Assembly (NCBI GenBank): GCA_964487285.1
Contig: CAZAPZ010000091.1
Coordinates: 1-6,274, forward strand
Source of the DNA: CAZAPZ01 sp964487285
GTDB taxonomy: Bacteria; Campylobacterota_A; Desulfurellia; JAADFJ01
Reading direction: 5' to 3'
DNA: 6,274 bases
Below, one piece after another: positions 1-5,972 of this stretch. Position numbers and translations under genes: made by a program. Below the pieces are notes generated by a model, which worked only from the letters and a program-made list of their open reading frames with translations, was not told the origin of the DNA and searched no databases. Numbering within the stretch: the stretch's first letter is position 1; each line of letters starts with the position of its first letter.

Positions 1-635
1 TTTCAAGCAGATATAATGATGGCTGCATTATGCAAAAAGGGGAAATTGTTGCCACAGTGACAGCCGGAGCATCGGCATTATTGTCAGGAGAACGAACGGC
101 GCTTAATCTTTTATCTCGTCTTTCAGGCATTGCCGCATTGACCAACGAATTTGTCAGTCAAATTTCCGATTTAAAAACAAAACTTTTAGATACGCGTAAA
201 ACAACACCAGGGCTCAGAATTTTTGAAAAATATGCCACAAGAATTGGCGGAGCAATAAATCATAGGCTTGGTCTTTACGATTGCGCTATGATAAAAGATA
301 ATCATATCAAAGTTGCCGGCAGTATAAAAGCTGCTATCGGCGCTATCAAAGCCCAAATTCCATTTTCATCAAAGATCGAAGTGGAAACAAGAAATATTGA
401 TGAGGTTAGAGAGGCTATGGAAAATGGTGCCGACATTGTTCTTCTTGATCATTTTGAACTTGACAAAATGAGAGAGGTTGTCAAGCTGAAGCAGCCAAAT
501 GTGATATTAGAAGCATCTGGGAATATCGATATTCATACATTGCGAGACACGGCTATGACAGGAGTAGATTATATTTCGACAGGATTTATAACCCATCATG
601 CAGCGTGGTCTGATTTTGCACTTAAAGTAACATGA
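1..635 (+). CDS. nadC: Nicotinate-nucleotide pyrophosphorylase (quinolinate phosphoribosyltransferase), 5'-truncated by window edge
   Basis: This enzyme converts quinolinate and PRPP to nicotinate mononucleotide, CO2 and pyrophosphate in de novo NAD synthesis, in the cytoplasm. The reading frame is already open at base 3 and enters with a DGCIMQKGEIVATV stretch, matching the N-domain just before the barrel. The ATG at base 30 is therefore an internal methionine, not the start. Family motifs follow in order: SGERTALNLLSRLSGIA, LLDTRKTTPGLR, the EKYA..GGA.NHR.GL.D segment, MIKDNH, IEVET, then LEASGNI and a GVDYIS.G..TH ending. These carry the basic and acidic residues that bind quinolinate and PRPP. 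One small departure is LLDH where LLDN is usual. About 211 residues are visible; full-length relatives are about 280 residues, so roughly a quarter is missing. The identification is firm, and the true start lies outside the window. Confidence 0.95.
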   Translation, partial: SSRYNDGCIMQKGEIVATVTAGASALLSGERTALNLLSRLSGIAALTNEFVSQISDLKTKLLDTRKTTPGLRIFEKYATRIGGAINHRLGLYDCAMIKDNHIKVAGSIKAAIGAIKAQIPFSSKIEVETRNIDEVREAMENGADIVLLDHFELDKMREVVKLKQPNVILEASGNIDIHTLRDTAMTGVDYISTGFITHHAAWSDFALKVT

Positions 636-647
636 TTTGGAATTCAA

Positions 648-693
648 GCCGGCAAAGAGGATGAAATGTTTCAACCTCTAACTTTGCAGCGGC
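648..693. repeat. Long imperfect inverted repeat (hairpin) after nadC
   Basis: The outer arms GCCG (648-651) and CGGC (690-693) pair. GCAAAG (652-657) pairs with CTTTGC (682-687), AGG (658-660) with CCT (675-677), and TGAA (662-665) with TTCA (670-673). The right side has an AG bulge (688-689) and a four-base bulge (678-681). It lies 12 nt past the nadC stop. An A-rich stretch follows on the + strand and no T run adjoins either side, so it is not a standard intrinsic terminator. It may stabilise the nadC mRNA 3' end or be a single copy of a dispersed palindromic element. The remainder of the 636-787 gap is AT-rich, with a T run at 731-739, and shows nothing else I can support. Confidence 0.5.
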
Positions 694-787
694 AAAAAGA
701 AAATTAAATTGGTAGCTTAGATGCAATCTCTTTTTTTTTCTTTAAATTTAACATTATGCAGTGGTCTCATTATCATCGTAATTCATT

Positions 788-2158
788 TTGAATTTTGATA
801 AAATTGTTTTTTTGAATAAATTTTTTAAAAAATATCAGATAGTGCTGGTATTTATTTCTCTAATCGCATCGCTAATTCCATTTTTTATTCCCGACTTATT
901 TATTTTTGAATTTGTTTCTTTTATCCCGCTTCTTTTTATAAGTGTAAGAATAAAAAAACAGCTTTTATTCGGACTGATTTTTGGATTTATTTACCAAGCA
1001 GTACTGATAAGTTTTTTGTATGAGCCTATACATATTCATGCGGAAATCTCCCTTGCCTATACAACCGTTCTTATAGCCTTGCTGGCGTTATATCTCTCCT
1101 TATATTGGGTACTCTTTTTTGTTTCAATCAAAATTTTTCGTAAGCGGTTATATATTATTCCTGTGATAGGGGTAATTTTAGAAATCCTGCGAGACCATAT
1201 TCTAACAGGTGTTCCTATTTTCGATCTGTATCTGACGCAGTTTCAAAATATTGCTCTTATAAATTATGCTCATTTTTCATCTTATATTATTACATTCTTA
1301 CTGTTTATGCTTAATGTGCTGATTTATCTATCAATAACAAAAAAGCCCATTTATATAGCTGCGGTTATCGCAGTGTTTGTATTCGGGTACTTTATTCCTG
1401 CCAACAAGGTGCATATTAAACCAATGACAATTTTGGCTGTTACGGAAAATATCCCACAAGATCAGAGATGGGATGATGATATACATGATGATATCGTAAA
1501 TAGTTATATAGATCGAACCGAAAAATTATCAAAAAGATTCACTCCCGACTTAGTAGTATGGCCTGAAGCGGCTATTCCAACTATATGGAATGAAGATACA
1601 CAAGACATGAAACGATTAGTTAATTTTGCTGATAGATTAAAATCGCCGATTATCACCGGTATGCTTTCGCATGATGCTGCCGGCTATAGCAATTCAGCGT
1701 TTCTCTTTAATCATAACAAGATTAAACAATATAAGAAGATACATCTTGTTCCATTCGGCGAGTATCTGCCTGTGAGATCGGTATTTGACAGTATAGTTAA
1801 TGCCACACAAAGCGGACAAGACCTCATTCCGGGTAACACAATAAAAGTTTTTGATTTAAGCGGTAATAAAATAGCGGTACCCATTTGCTATGAAACTATG
1901 TTCCCTTTACTTATGAAGAAATTCAAAGAAAAAGGTGCTGATATAGCGCTTAATATAACTAATGACGGATGGTTTAGCCATACCTATGCTCCTTCGTTCT
2001 TTGCCCGCATTCTCCGGTTTAGAGCCGTAGAAAATGCGATGTATATCTTGCGAGTGTCAAATGACGGAGTAACGGAGTTGTTTGATTATAATGGAAAAAT
2101 TATAAAACCTGCGTATCATGGCAAGGATTATTATCTATTTAGAATAGATGAAGATTAG
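788..2158 (+). CDS. lnt: Apolipoprotein N-acyltransferase
   Basis: Lnt transfers an acyl chain from phospholipid to the N-terminal cysteine of apolipoproteins, the last step of lipoprotein maturation, in the inner membrane. Residues 1 to about 205 are very hydrophobic and could form about seven membrane segments. A nitrilase-like domain follows, opening with NIPQDQRWD (221-229). The catalytic triad is visible: E260 in VVWPEA, K317 in YKKIHLVPFGE and C367 in PICYE. The conserved glutamates E325 and E369 are present, and the spacing agrees with the E. coli enzyme (E267, K335, E343, C387, E389). NITNDGWF and RFRAVENAMYILRVSNDG are further hallmarks. The start is uncertain: TTG at 788 is the first usual start codon after an in-frame stop at 779-781, another TTG lies at 812, and neither has a Shine-Dalgarno. 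The protein ends soon after the nitrilase domain without the usual last membrane helix (456 residues against about 512 in E. coli). Confidence 0.93.
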   Translation: MNFDKIVFLNKFFKKYQIVLVFISLIASLIPFFIPDLFIFEFVSFIPLLFISVRIKKQLLFGLIFGFIYQAVLISFLYEPIHIHAEISLAYTTVLIALLALYLSLYWVLFFVSIKIFRKRLYIIPVIGVILEILRDHILTGVPIFDLYLTQFQNIALINYAHFSSYIITFLLFMLNVLIYLSITKKPIYIAAVIAVFVFGYFIPANKVHIKPMTILAVTENIPQDQRWDDDIHDDIVNSYIDRTEKLSKRFTPDLVVWPEAAIPTIWNEDTQDMKRLVNFADRLKSPIITGMLSHDAAGYSNSAFLFNHNKIKQYKKIHLVPFGEYLPVRSVFDSIVNATQSGQDLIPGNTIKVFDLSGNKIAVPICYETMFPLLMKKFKEKGADIALNITNDGWFSHTYAPSFFARILRFRAVENAMYILRVSNDGVTELFDYNGKIIKPAYHGKDYYLFRIDED

Positions 2159-2181
2159 GTCAAATTTTTTTCAAAAAACAG

Positions 2182-2209
2182 TTGACATTTAATATTATGG
2201 TGTTAGAAT
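2182..2209 (+). promoter_or_regulatory. Sigma70-type promoter for the initiator tRNA
   Basis: A perfect -35 TTGACA (2182-2187) is followed by a 16-nt spacer and a -10 TAGAAT (2204-2209). This places transcription start near 2215-2217, a few bases before the mature tRNA 5' end at 2222. The A and T tracts directly upstream (2162-2178) resemble an UP element. No terminator is visible between the tRNA and carA, so this promoter may also serve carA and the genes after it. Confidence 0.85.
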
Positions 2210-2221
2210 CACAAAAGTTGT

Positions 2222-2298
2222 TGCGGGGTAGAGCAGTCCGGTAGCTCGTTGGGCCCATAACCCAAAGGTCAAAGGTTCAAATCCTTTCCCCGCTACCA
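2222..2298 (+). tRNA. Initiator tRNA-Met (fMet), anticodon CAT
   Basis: A full 77-nt cloverleaf with encoded CCA (2296-2298). Acceptor arms TGCGGGG (2222-2228) and CCCCGCT (2288-2294) form six pairs and leave position 1:72 unpaired, as T/T. D stem GAGC/GCTC gives A11:U24. The anticodon stem TTGGG/CCCAA carries three consecutive G:C pairs next to the loop. T arm AAAGG-TTCAAAT-CCTTT. The anticodon CAT is at 2256-2258. The unpaired 1:72, A11:U24 and the three G:C pairs are the bacterial initiator hallmarks and separate it from elongator tRNA-Met and tRNA-Ile(CAU). Two oddities stand out: position 33 (base 2255) is C, where T is nearly universal in bacteria, and 1:72 is U/U where bacterial initiators usually have C/A. 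Confidence 0.93.
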
Positions 2299-2344
2299 AA
2301 ATACGGAGTAGTAATATTAACATATATCATGAAAAATTTATTTA

Positions 2345-3475
2345 ATGGTATCTAAAAATGCTTGCTTAGTGTTGGAAGACGGCACATGTTTTACCGGAGT
2401 CTCTTTTGGTGCTTCAGGAAGCTCGGTTGGAGAGGTGGTATTTAACACATCTATGAGCGGCTATCAGGAGATTATCACAGATCCGTCATATTGCGGTCAA
2501 ATAGTGGTTATGACGGCACCTGAAATAGGCAATACCGGCGTCAATATTAACGATATGGAATCGGATATGGCATGGCTTTCAGGGTTTATTGTGCATAGCG
2601 ACAATGAAATACCCTCTAATTATAGATCGGAGGATACACTAAGCAATTTTTTGAAATCCAAGAATATTATTGCCATATCAGGCGTTGATACCAGAGCTTT
2701 GACTAAGAAATTAAGACAAACAGGTACTATGAGAGCCGTAATCAGTGATGTGGAATCTGATATCGAACTATTGAAGAAAAAAGCCAAACAGGTGGTTGCC
2801 ATTGAGAGATTAGATTTAATTAGCAAGGTCACGACTAAGCAAACATATCATTGGACTGAAGACTTGTGGAACAACGGCTACAAAAGTTTGAGCGATAATC
2901 AATTATTGGGCAGAGCCAAGGTTCTTGTATATGATTTTGGTACTAAAAGAAATATTTTGAGGCAACTGGTGAATGCAGGGTTTGATGTATGGGTGGCATC
3001 TGCGTATGATTTTGATGCAGTTGAAAGAATACGACCGGATGCATTGCTTTTGTCAAACGGACCTGGAGATCCTGCCGCTGTTGATAAAAAAGTAACACGG
3101 TTTATTAGAGATATATCCGAATCAATTCCTATATTTGGCATTTGTCTTGGCAGTCAGCTTCTCGGGTTATCATTTGGATATAGTACATACAGGTTGAAGT
3201 TCGGACATCACGGGGCAAATCAACCCGTCCTGAATTTACTTGATAAATACGTAACTATAACAAGTCAAAATCATAACTTTGCTGTTGATATTTCAAATGG
3301 AAACGGTGCATTTGATGTGATTGAATCAAACTTAAATGACGGTACGGTTGAGACAATTAAACATCGCAGTTTGCCTATAATGGGTGTTCAATATCATCCT
3401 GAGGCTTCTCCGGGACCTCATGACGCAAAAAAGATTTTTGAAGAATTTGAAAGAATGGTGAATAATATATGCTGA
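2345..3475 (+). CDS. carA: Carbamoyl-phosphate synthase small (glutaminase) subunit
   Basis: CarA hydrolyses glutamine and channels ammonia to CarB, which makes carbamoyl phosphate for arginine and pyrimidine synthesis, in the cytoplasm. The N-terminal CarA-specific domain is clear: LVLEDGT.F.G.SFG (8-22), SGYQEIITDPSY (38-49) with S48, and the GVDTRALT segment (113-120). The class I glutamine amidotransferase domain occupies about 192-376: NGPGDP (238-243), nucleophile C267 in GICLGSQ, the KFGHHGANQPV segment, QNH (308-310), and H351 with E353 in QYHPEASPGP. The catalytic Cys-His-Glu set is therefore complete. S270 replaces the His usual in CLGHQ. At 376 residues it is close to the E. coli length of 382. 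ATG at 2345 is the first ATG after an in-frame stop at 2330-2332 and gives the expected N-terminus, though no Shine-Dalgarno is apparent. carB is not adjacent; lpxC overlaps the 3' end. Confidence 0.96.
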   Translation: MVSKNACLVLEDGTCFTGVSFGASGSSVGEVVFNTSMSGYQEIITDPSYCGQIVVMTAPEIGNTGVNINDMESDMAWLSGFIVHSDNEIPSNYRSEDTLSNFLKSKNIIAISGVDTRALTKKLRQTGTMRAVISDVESDIELLKKKAKQVVAIERLDLISKVTTKQTYHWTEDLWNNGYKSLSDNQLLGRAKVLVYDFGTKRNILRQLVNAGFDVWVASAYDFDAVERIRPDALLLSNGPGDPAAVDKKVTRFIRDISESIPIFGICLGSQLLGLSFGYSTYRLKFGHHGANQPVLNLLDKYVTITSQNHNFAVDISNGNGAFDVIESNLNDGTVETIKHRSLPIMGVQYHPEASPGPHDAKKIFEEFERMVNNIC

Positions 3476-4368
3476 TGTTTCAAAAAACCATAAAAAAGAC
3501 CACATCGGTTAAAGGTATCTGCCTTCACTCGGGTAAAATTGCTAAAATCGAACTTATACCTGCTCCTGTTGGAACAGGCATAGTATTTATTTACGGTGAT
3601 AAACAGCTAAAGGCAAGATGGGATAATGTTGTGGATACATCAATGGCTACAACATTGGGAGATGGCGAAATTAAGATTGGAACCGTAGAACATCTGCTTT
3701 CTGCTATGTCCGGCCTTGGGATAACTAATATTTATATTGTTATTCAAGGACCTGAAATACCCATCATGGATGGTAGCTCAGCATCATTTATATATATGAT
3801 TAAAGATGCAGGAATATGGTCTCAGGGCATTCCAAGAGACACAATTAGTATAAAAAATAAGATAGAGATTAAGGACGGTGACAAGTGGGCGGCTTTTGTG
3901 CCATCCGAACAGAGAAGAATAACTTGCGCAATACGTTTTAATCATCCTAAAATAGGATTTCAGAAGTTATCTTTTATTTCAAATGAACAGATATATATGA
4001 GTGAAATTAGCAGGGCGAGGACATTTGGATTTCTTAAAGATATGGAACATATGAAAGCAAATCATTTAGCACTTGGAGGATCTCTTGATAATGCAGTTGT
4101 GCTTGATGATTATCGCATTATCAATGAGGACGGCTTGCGTTATACCGATGAGTTTGTGCGTCACAAAATGCTTGATGCGATTGGCGATATATCGCTTGCA
4201 GGAGTTGATATAATCGGCCATTATATTTCATATAAGTCGGGGCATACGCTTAATAACAGATTATTAAGAGAGCTTTTTGTGAAAGAAGCTTCATGGGATT
4301 GGGTAAGCGGAAAAGACGATACACAAAGAAAGATAAAGTTGATAGGAAATCCTGCTAAAGTAGTTTAA
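3469..4368 (+). CDS. lpxC: UDP-3-O-acyl-N-acetylglucosamine deacetylase
   Basis: LpxC is the zinc-dependent deacetylase for the committed step of lipid A synthesis, in the cytoplasm at the inner membrane. Zinc ligands are H75 (in TVEHLLSAMSGLGI), H232 and D236 (in EFVRHKMLDAIGD). Catalytic E74 and H259 (in SGHTLNNRLLREL) are present, as is K233. PIMDGSSASF (98-107) and SRARTFGFLKDMEHMKANHLA (181-201, with a single G-rich SLDNAV stretch following) fit the family. The length of 299 is near the 305 of E. coli. ATG at 3469 gives a 7-nt overlap with carA. ATG at 3475, in a TGATG overlap with the carA stop, would give MFQKTIKK, which looks equally like a normal LpxC N-terminus. Either way the gene is tightly coupled to carA. 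The Gram-negative inference for this organism rests largely on this gene and lnt. Confidence 0.96.
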   Translation: MLMFQKTIKKTTSVKGICLHSGKIAKIELIPAPVGTGIVFIYGDKQLKARWDNVVDTSMATTLGDGEIKIGTVEHLLSAMSGLGITNIYIVIQGPEIPIMDGSSASFIYMIKDAGIWSQGIPRDTISIKNKIEIKDGDKWAAFVPSEQRRITCAIRFNHPKIGFQKLSFISNEQIYMSEISRARTFGFLKDMEHMKANHLALGGSLDNAVVLDDYRIINEDGLRYTDEFVRHKMLDAIGDISLAGVDIIGHYISYKSGHTLNNRLLRELFVKEASWDWVSGKDDTQRKIKLIGNPAKVV

Positions 4369-4378
4369 AATCGCCTCT

Positions 4379-5320
4379 ATGCATACTCTAATTAAGCATT
4401 TTATAGAATCGCTCGGTGAACCGATTGAGGAAATTGTTGAAACGCATATTTCAATCGTATATCTAACTAAACATTTTGCATATAAACAGAAAAAACCGCT
4501 CTTTTTCGGATTCTTAGATTACAGAACTGTAGAGCTAAGAGAAAAATTTTGCAGAAAAGAGCTTAAGCTCAACAGTAGATTCTCAAATATTTACTTGGAT
4601 GTAAAAGTAGTTCATGATGACGGTAAAGTTGTGGATTGGATTGTTGTTATGAAACGGCTTAAAGATGACAGGATGCTCCAATATTTTTTGCTGCATCATA
4701 GTCTTACAGAGCCAATGATCGATAAATTCGTAAATAAGTTTTATCAATTTTCAATGCTTAATAAAAGCGATGCAGCTAGCCGATTTGGCGATGTGTCGAT
4801 TATAGCAAATAATTGGAATGAGAATTTTCAGCAGACAACCGATAAAATAGGTATTTTGATAGAAGAAAACAGTTTTAAGAAGATCAGAACAGCAGTTGAC
4901 AGATTCTTATTAAAAAAGGAATTGTTTGATGAAAGGATAAAGCGTGGAACTATAATAGACGGCCATGGTGATATAAGAATCGAACATATCTATTTTGAAA
5001 ATGGCGATGCATATATGCTTGATTGCATAGAATTTAACGATCGCTTTAGAATTCAAGACAGGCTGCTTGATTTTTCGTTTTTGATGATGGATCTTGAATA
5101 TAATAACTATCCTGAGATTTCTAATCTTATTTACGAGAAATACTGTAATAAATTTAACGAAACGGAGATTACAGGTCTTACGAACTTTTACAAATGTTAT
5201 AGAGCGTATGTTAGGGGGAAAGTGGAAGGATTTATGTATGATGAAACAAAAAGCGTACAAAATCTTGAGAATGCAAAAAAATATTTTTACCTATCCGATT
5301 CTTATGCTGATAAATTTTGA
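4379..5320 (+). CDS. Aminoglycoside-phosphotransferase-like kinase (COG2187 type), first half of a usually fused protein
   Basis: The protein resembles the N-terminal part of the bifunctional aminoglycoside phosphotransferase/ATP-binding family (COG2187). The substrate is not known and antibiotic resistance should not be assumed. Visible signatures: ETHISIVYLT then AYKQKKPLFFGFLDYRT (34-50), the YK.KKP..FGFLD signature; the FCRKELKLNSR segment (58-67); and the kinase catalytic motif DGHGDIRIEHIY (194-205), with H196 and D198 and His in place of the Asn usual in APH enzymes, as I recall for this family. DCIEFND (215-221) and the DRLLDFSFLMMDLE segment follow (227-240). ATG at 4379 lies 10 nt past the lpxC stop, with an in-frame stop at 4361-4363 and no Shine-Dalgarno, which suggests translation coupled to lpxC. 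It ends AAA TTT TGA, overlapping the next gene by 17 nt in a +1-shifted frame. Together the two genes equal one normal fused protein. Confidence 0.85.
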   Translation: MHTLIKHFIESLGEPIEEIVETHISIVYLTKHFAYKQKKPLFFGFLDYRTVELREKFCRKELKLNSRFSNIYLDVKVVHDDGKVVDWIVVMKRLKDDRMLQYFLLHHSLTEPMIDKFVNKFYQFSMLNKSDAASRFGDVSIIANNWNENFQQTTDKIGILIEENSFKKIRTAVDRFLLKKELFDERIKRGTIIDGHGDIRIEHIYFENGDAYMLDCIEFNDRFRIQDRLLDFSFLMMDLEYNNYPEISNLIYEKYCNKFNETEITGLTNFYKCYRAYVRGKVEGFMYDETKSVQNLENAKKYFYLSDSYADKF

Positions 5321-5798
5321 TGAACCTCTAATAGTCATGATGATGGGACTTCCCGGATCAGGCAAAAGCTATATTGCACGGTTATTGAAAAATGCTAACG
5401 GATATAGCATGTTGTCAACAGATAGAATTAGAAGAGAGATTGGTCTTAAAGGGGATTATAGTGCTAAATCAGTCAACTCCGTTTATGCCAAATTGGCTGA
5501 AGCTGCAGCTGAATTGCTCAAAGAGGGAATATCGGTTATATTGGATGCTACATTCTCAAAAAAAGCATATAGATCGCTGTGCTATGAAAAATTAAAGGCA
5601 TATCCTATCCATATTTTTGAGTGTAAAGTCCATGATGAGAAAACGATAATAGAACGTATAAAAAAAAGAATTAGTGAAAATAGCTCCTATTCTGAAGCGG
5701 ATATTGAAGTTTATAAAATACAGAGAAAATTATACGAACCTATTTATGATGATGAGCTAAACCATTTTCAGTCCAAAACAATATTTTTTAACGATTAA
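5304..5798 (+). CDS. P-loop kinase (AAA_33 / COG0645 type), second half of a usually fused protein
   Basis: A predicted ATP-dependent kinase of unknown substrate. Counted from ATG 5304 it has 164 residues. Walker A is GLPGSGKS (15-22). STDRIRRE (38-45) matches the family's aspartate-arginine motif. ILDATF (79-84), with D81, follows a hydrophobic strand and acts as Walker B, and QRKLYEPI lies near the C-terminus. In many bacteria this domain is fused to the C-terminus of the COG2187 kinase encoded just upstream. Starts to consider are ATG 5304 (17-nt overlap), the three consecutive ATGs at 5337-5345 right before Walker A, or no separate start at all if ribosomes shift +1 at TTT TGA (5315-5320). 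The latter would make a 472-residue fusion. The frame is open further upstream, but that part lies inside the preceding gene and shows no family resemblance. Confidence 0.85.
   Translation: MLINFDEPLIVMMMGLPGSGKSYIARLLKNANGYSMLSTDRIRREIGLKGDYSAKSVNSVYAKLAEAAAELLKEGISVILDATFSKKAYRSLCYEKLKAYPIHIFECKVHDEKTIIERIKKRISENSSYSEADIEVYKIQRKLYEPIYDDELNHFQSKTIFFND
5312..5321 (+). promoter_or_regulatory. Candidate +1 frameshift or coupled stop/start junction
   Basis: The upstream kinase ends AAA TTT TGA. A tRNA-Phe on TTT (5315-5317) could slip one base to TTT at 5316-5318 and keep full pairing. Reading would continue GAT GAA CCT into the P-loop kinase frame, which stays open to 5798. The arrangement resembles the CTT TGA site of prfB, but I see no Shine-Dalgarno-like stimulator just upstream. 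Ordinary gene fission with translational coupling, or a sequencing error in the T run, are alternatives. Confidence 0.3.
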
Positions 5799-5833
5799 AT
5801 AGTATCCATGAGATTTTCTTAACTGTTCCAAAA

Positions 5834-5839
5834 TAAAAT
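5834..5839 (+). promoter_or_regulatory. Possible -10 element for the leader transcript
   Basis: TAAAAT sits 7 nt before the first pairing base of the riboswitch, so a start near 5845-5847 would begin the RNA exactly at the aptamer. No good -35 is visible at the proper distance, so support is weak. Confidence 0.3.
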
Positions 5840-5843
5840 TAAC

Positions 5844-5893
5844 GACGGTGATGGAATCCACCTTAAACTGCCATGAGGCTAATGGCTCCTGTT
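5844..5893 (+). promoter_or_regulatory. Fluoride riboswitch aptamer (crcB RNA motif)
   Basis: The sequence follows the crcB-motif pattern. First stem: GGTG (5847-5850) with CACC (5859-5862), closing a loop ATGGAATC that includes the conserved ATGG. Then TTAAAC and a second stem, GCC (5870-5872) with GGC (5877-5879), around ATGA. The conserved 3' strand T-AATGGCTCCTG follows (5880-5891). GGA (5853-5855) in the first loop can pair with TCC (5887-5889), as the fluoride-aptamer pseudoknot requires. The order, spacing and single-stranded consensus all fit; the recognition is from memory of known aptamers, not a covariance search. It lies in the 174-nt leader of the dynamin-like gene, with about 80 nt between aptamer and start codon. 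Confidence 0.8.
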
Positions 5894-5966
5894 GCAAAGT
5901 ATATTTATAACCGATGAGAGTTTGCGTAAGTCTAAACTTCCATCATAAAAACTTATGCTAAGGAGC
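5885..5966 (+). promoter_or_regulatory. Expression platform: anti-Shine-Dalgarno, hairpin and Shine-Dalgarno
   Basis: GCTCCT (5885-5890), the 3' strand of the aptamer, is a perfect complement of AGGAGC (5961-5966), the Shine-Dalgarno of the next gene. Between them 5913-5923 pairs with 5934-5944 (10 of 11 positions, one A/C mismatch and one G/U, 10-nt loop), bringing the two strands close. A competing helix GCGTAAG (5924-5930) with CTTATGC (5952-5958) is also possible. There is no T run, so control is probably translational, not by termination. Because TCC is needed for the ligand-bound pseudoknot, binding would free the Shine-Dalgarno. The pairing is seen; the mechanism is inferred. Confidence 0.5.
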
Positions 5967-5972
5967 TTTATT

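Noticed and set aside
696..743. AAAGAAAA and TTTTCTTT arms around a 32-nt loop, with a T run at 731-739, a possible terminator of nadC
   Set aside because: A pure A-T stem with a long loop would be unstable; the T run is not preceded by a GC-rich hairpin.
756..791. Short open frame ATG...TGA (MQWSHYHRNSF) whose stop overlaps the TTG start of lnt
   Set aside because: Eleven codons with no ribosome-binding site; expected by chance in this sequence, and no leader-peptide features such as repeated regulatory codons.
2159..2186. Inverted repeat GTCAA...TTGAC with T7 and A6 arms after lnt, a possible terminator
   Set aside because: Stem is almost all A-T, is not followed by a T run, and its right arm is the -35 of the tRNA promoter. 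The A/T tracts fit an UP element better.
2329..2355. Eight-codon open frame (MKNLFNGI) overlapping the carA start, a possible leader peptide
   Set aside because: No Shine-Dalgarno at proper spacing and no arginine or pyrimidine-related signal; likely chance in AT-rich DNA.
2620..3141. Two open frames on the reverse strand inside carA
   Set aside because: No domain resemblance and fully antisense to a strongly conserved gene; shadows of its codon pattern.
4910..5260. Reverse-strand open frame of 116 codons inside the COG2187-like gene
   Set aside because: Composition typical of an antisense shadow (rich in I, F, K), no motif, no ribosome-binding site.
5094..5303. Upstream extension of the P-loop kinase frame
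   Set aside because: Lies inside the conserved C-terminal part of the preceding kinase, and the translation has no family resemblance; the domain begins only near 5330.
4379..5320. Possible aminoglycoside-resistance gene
   Set aside because: The fold is related to aminoglycoside phosphotransferases, but the motifs are those of the housekeeping-like COG2187 family, which has no established resistance role.
5392..5595. Open frame of 67 codons within the P-loop kinase gene
   Set aside because: Out of frame with a clear Walker A/Walker B protein; no independent evidence.
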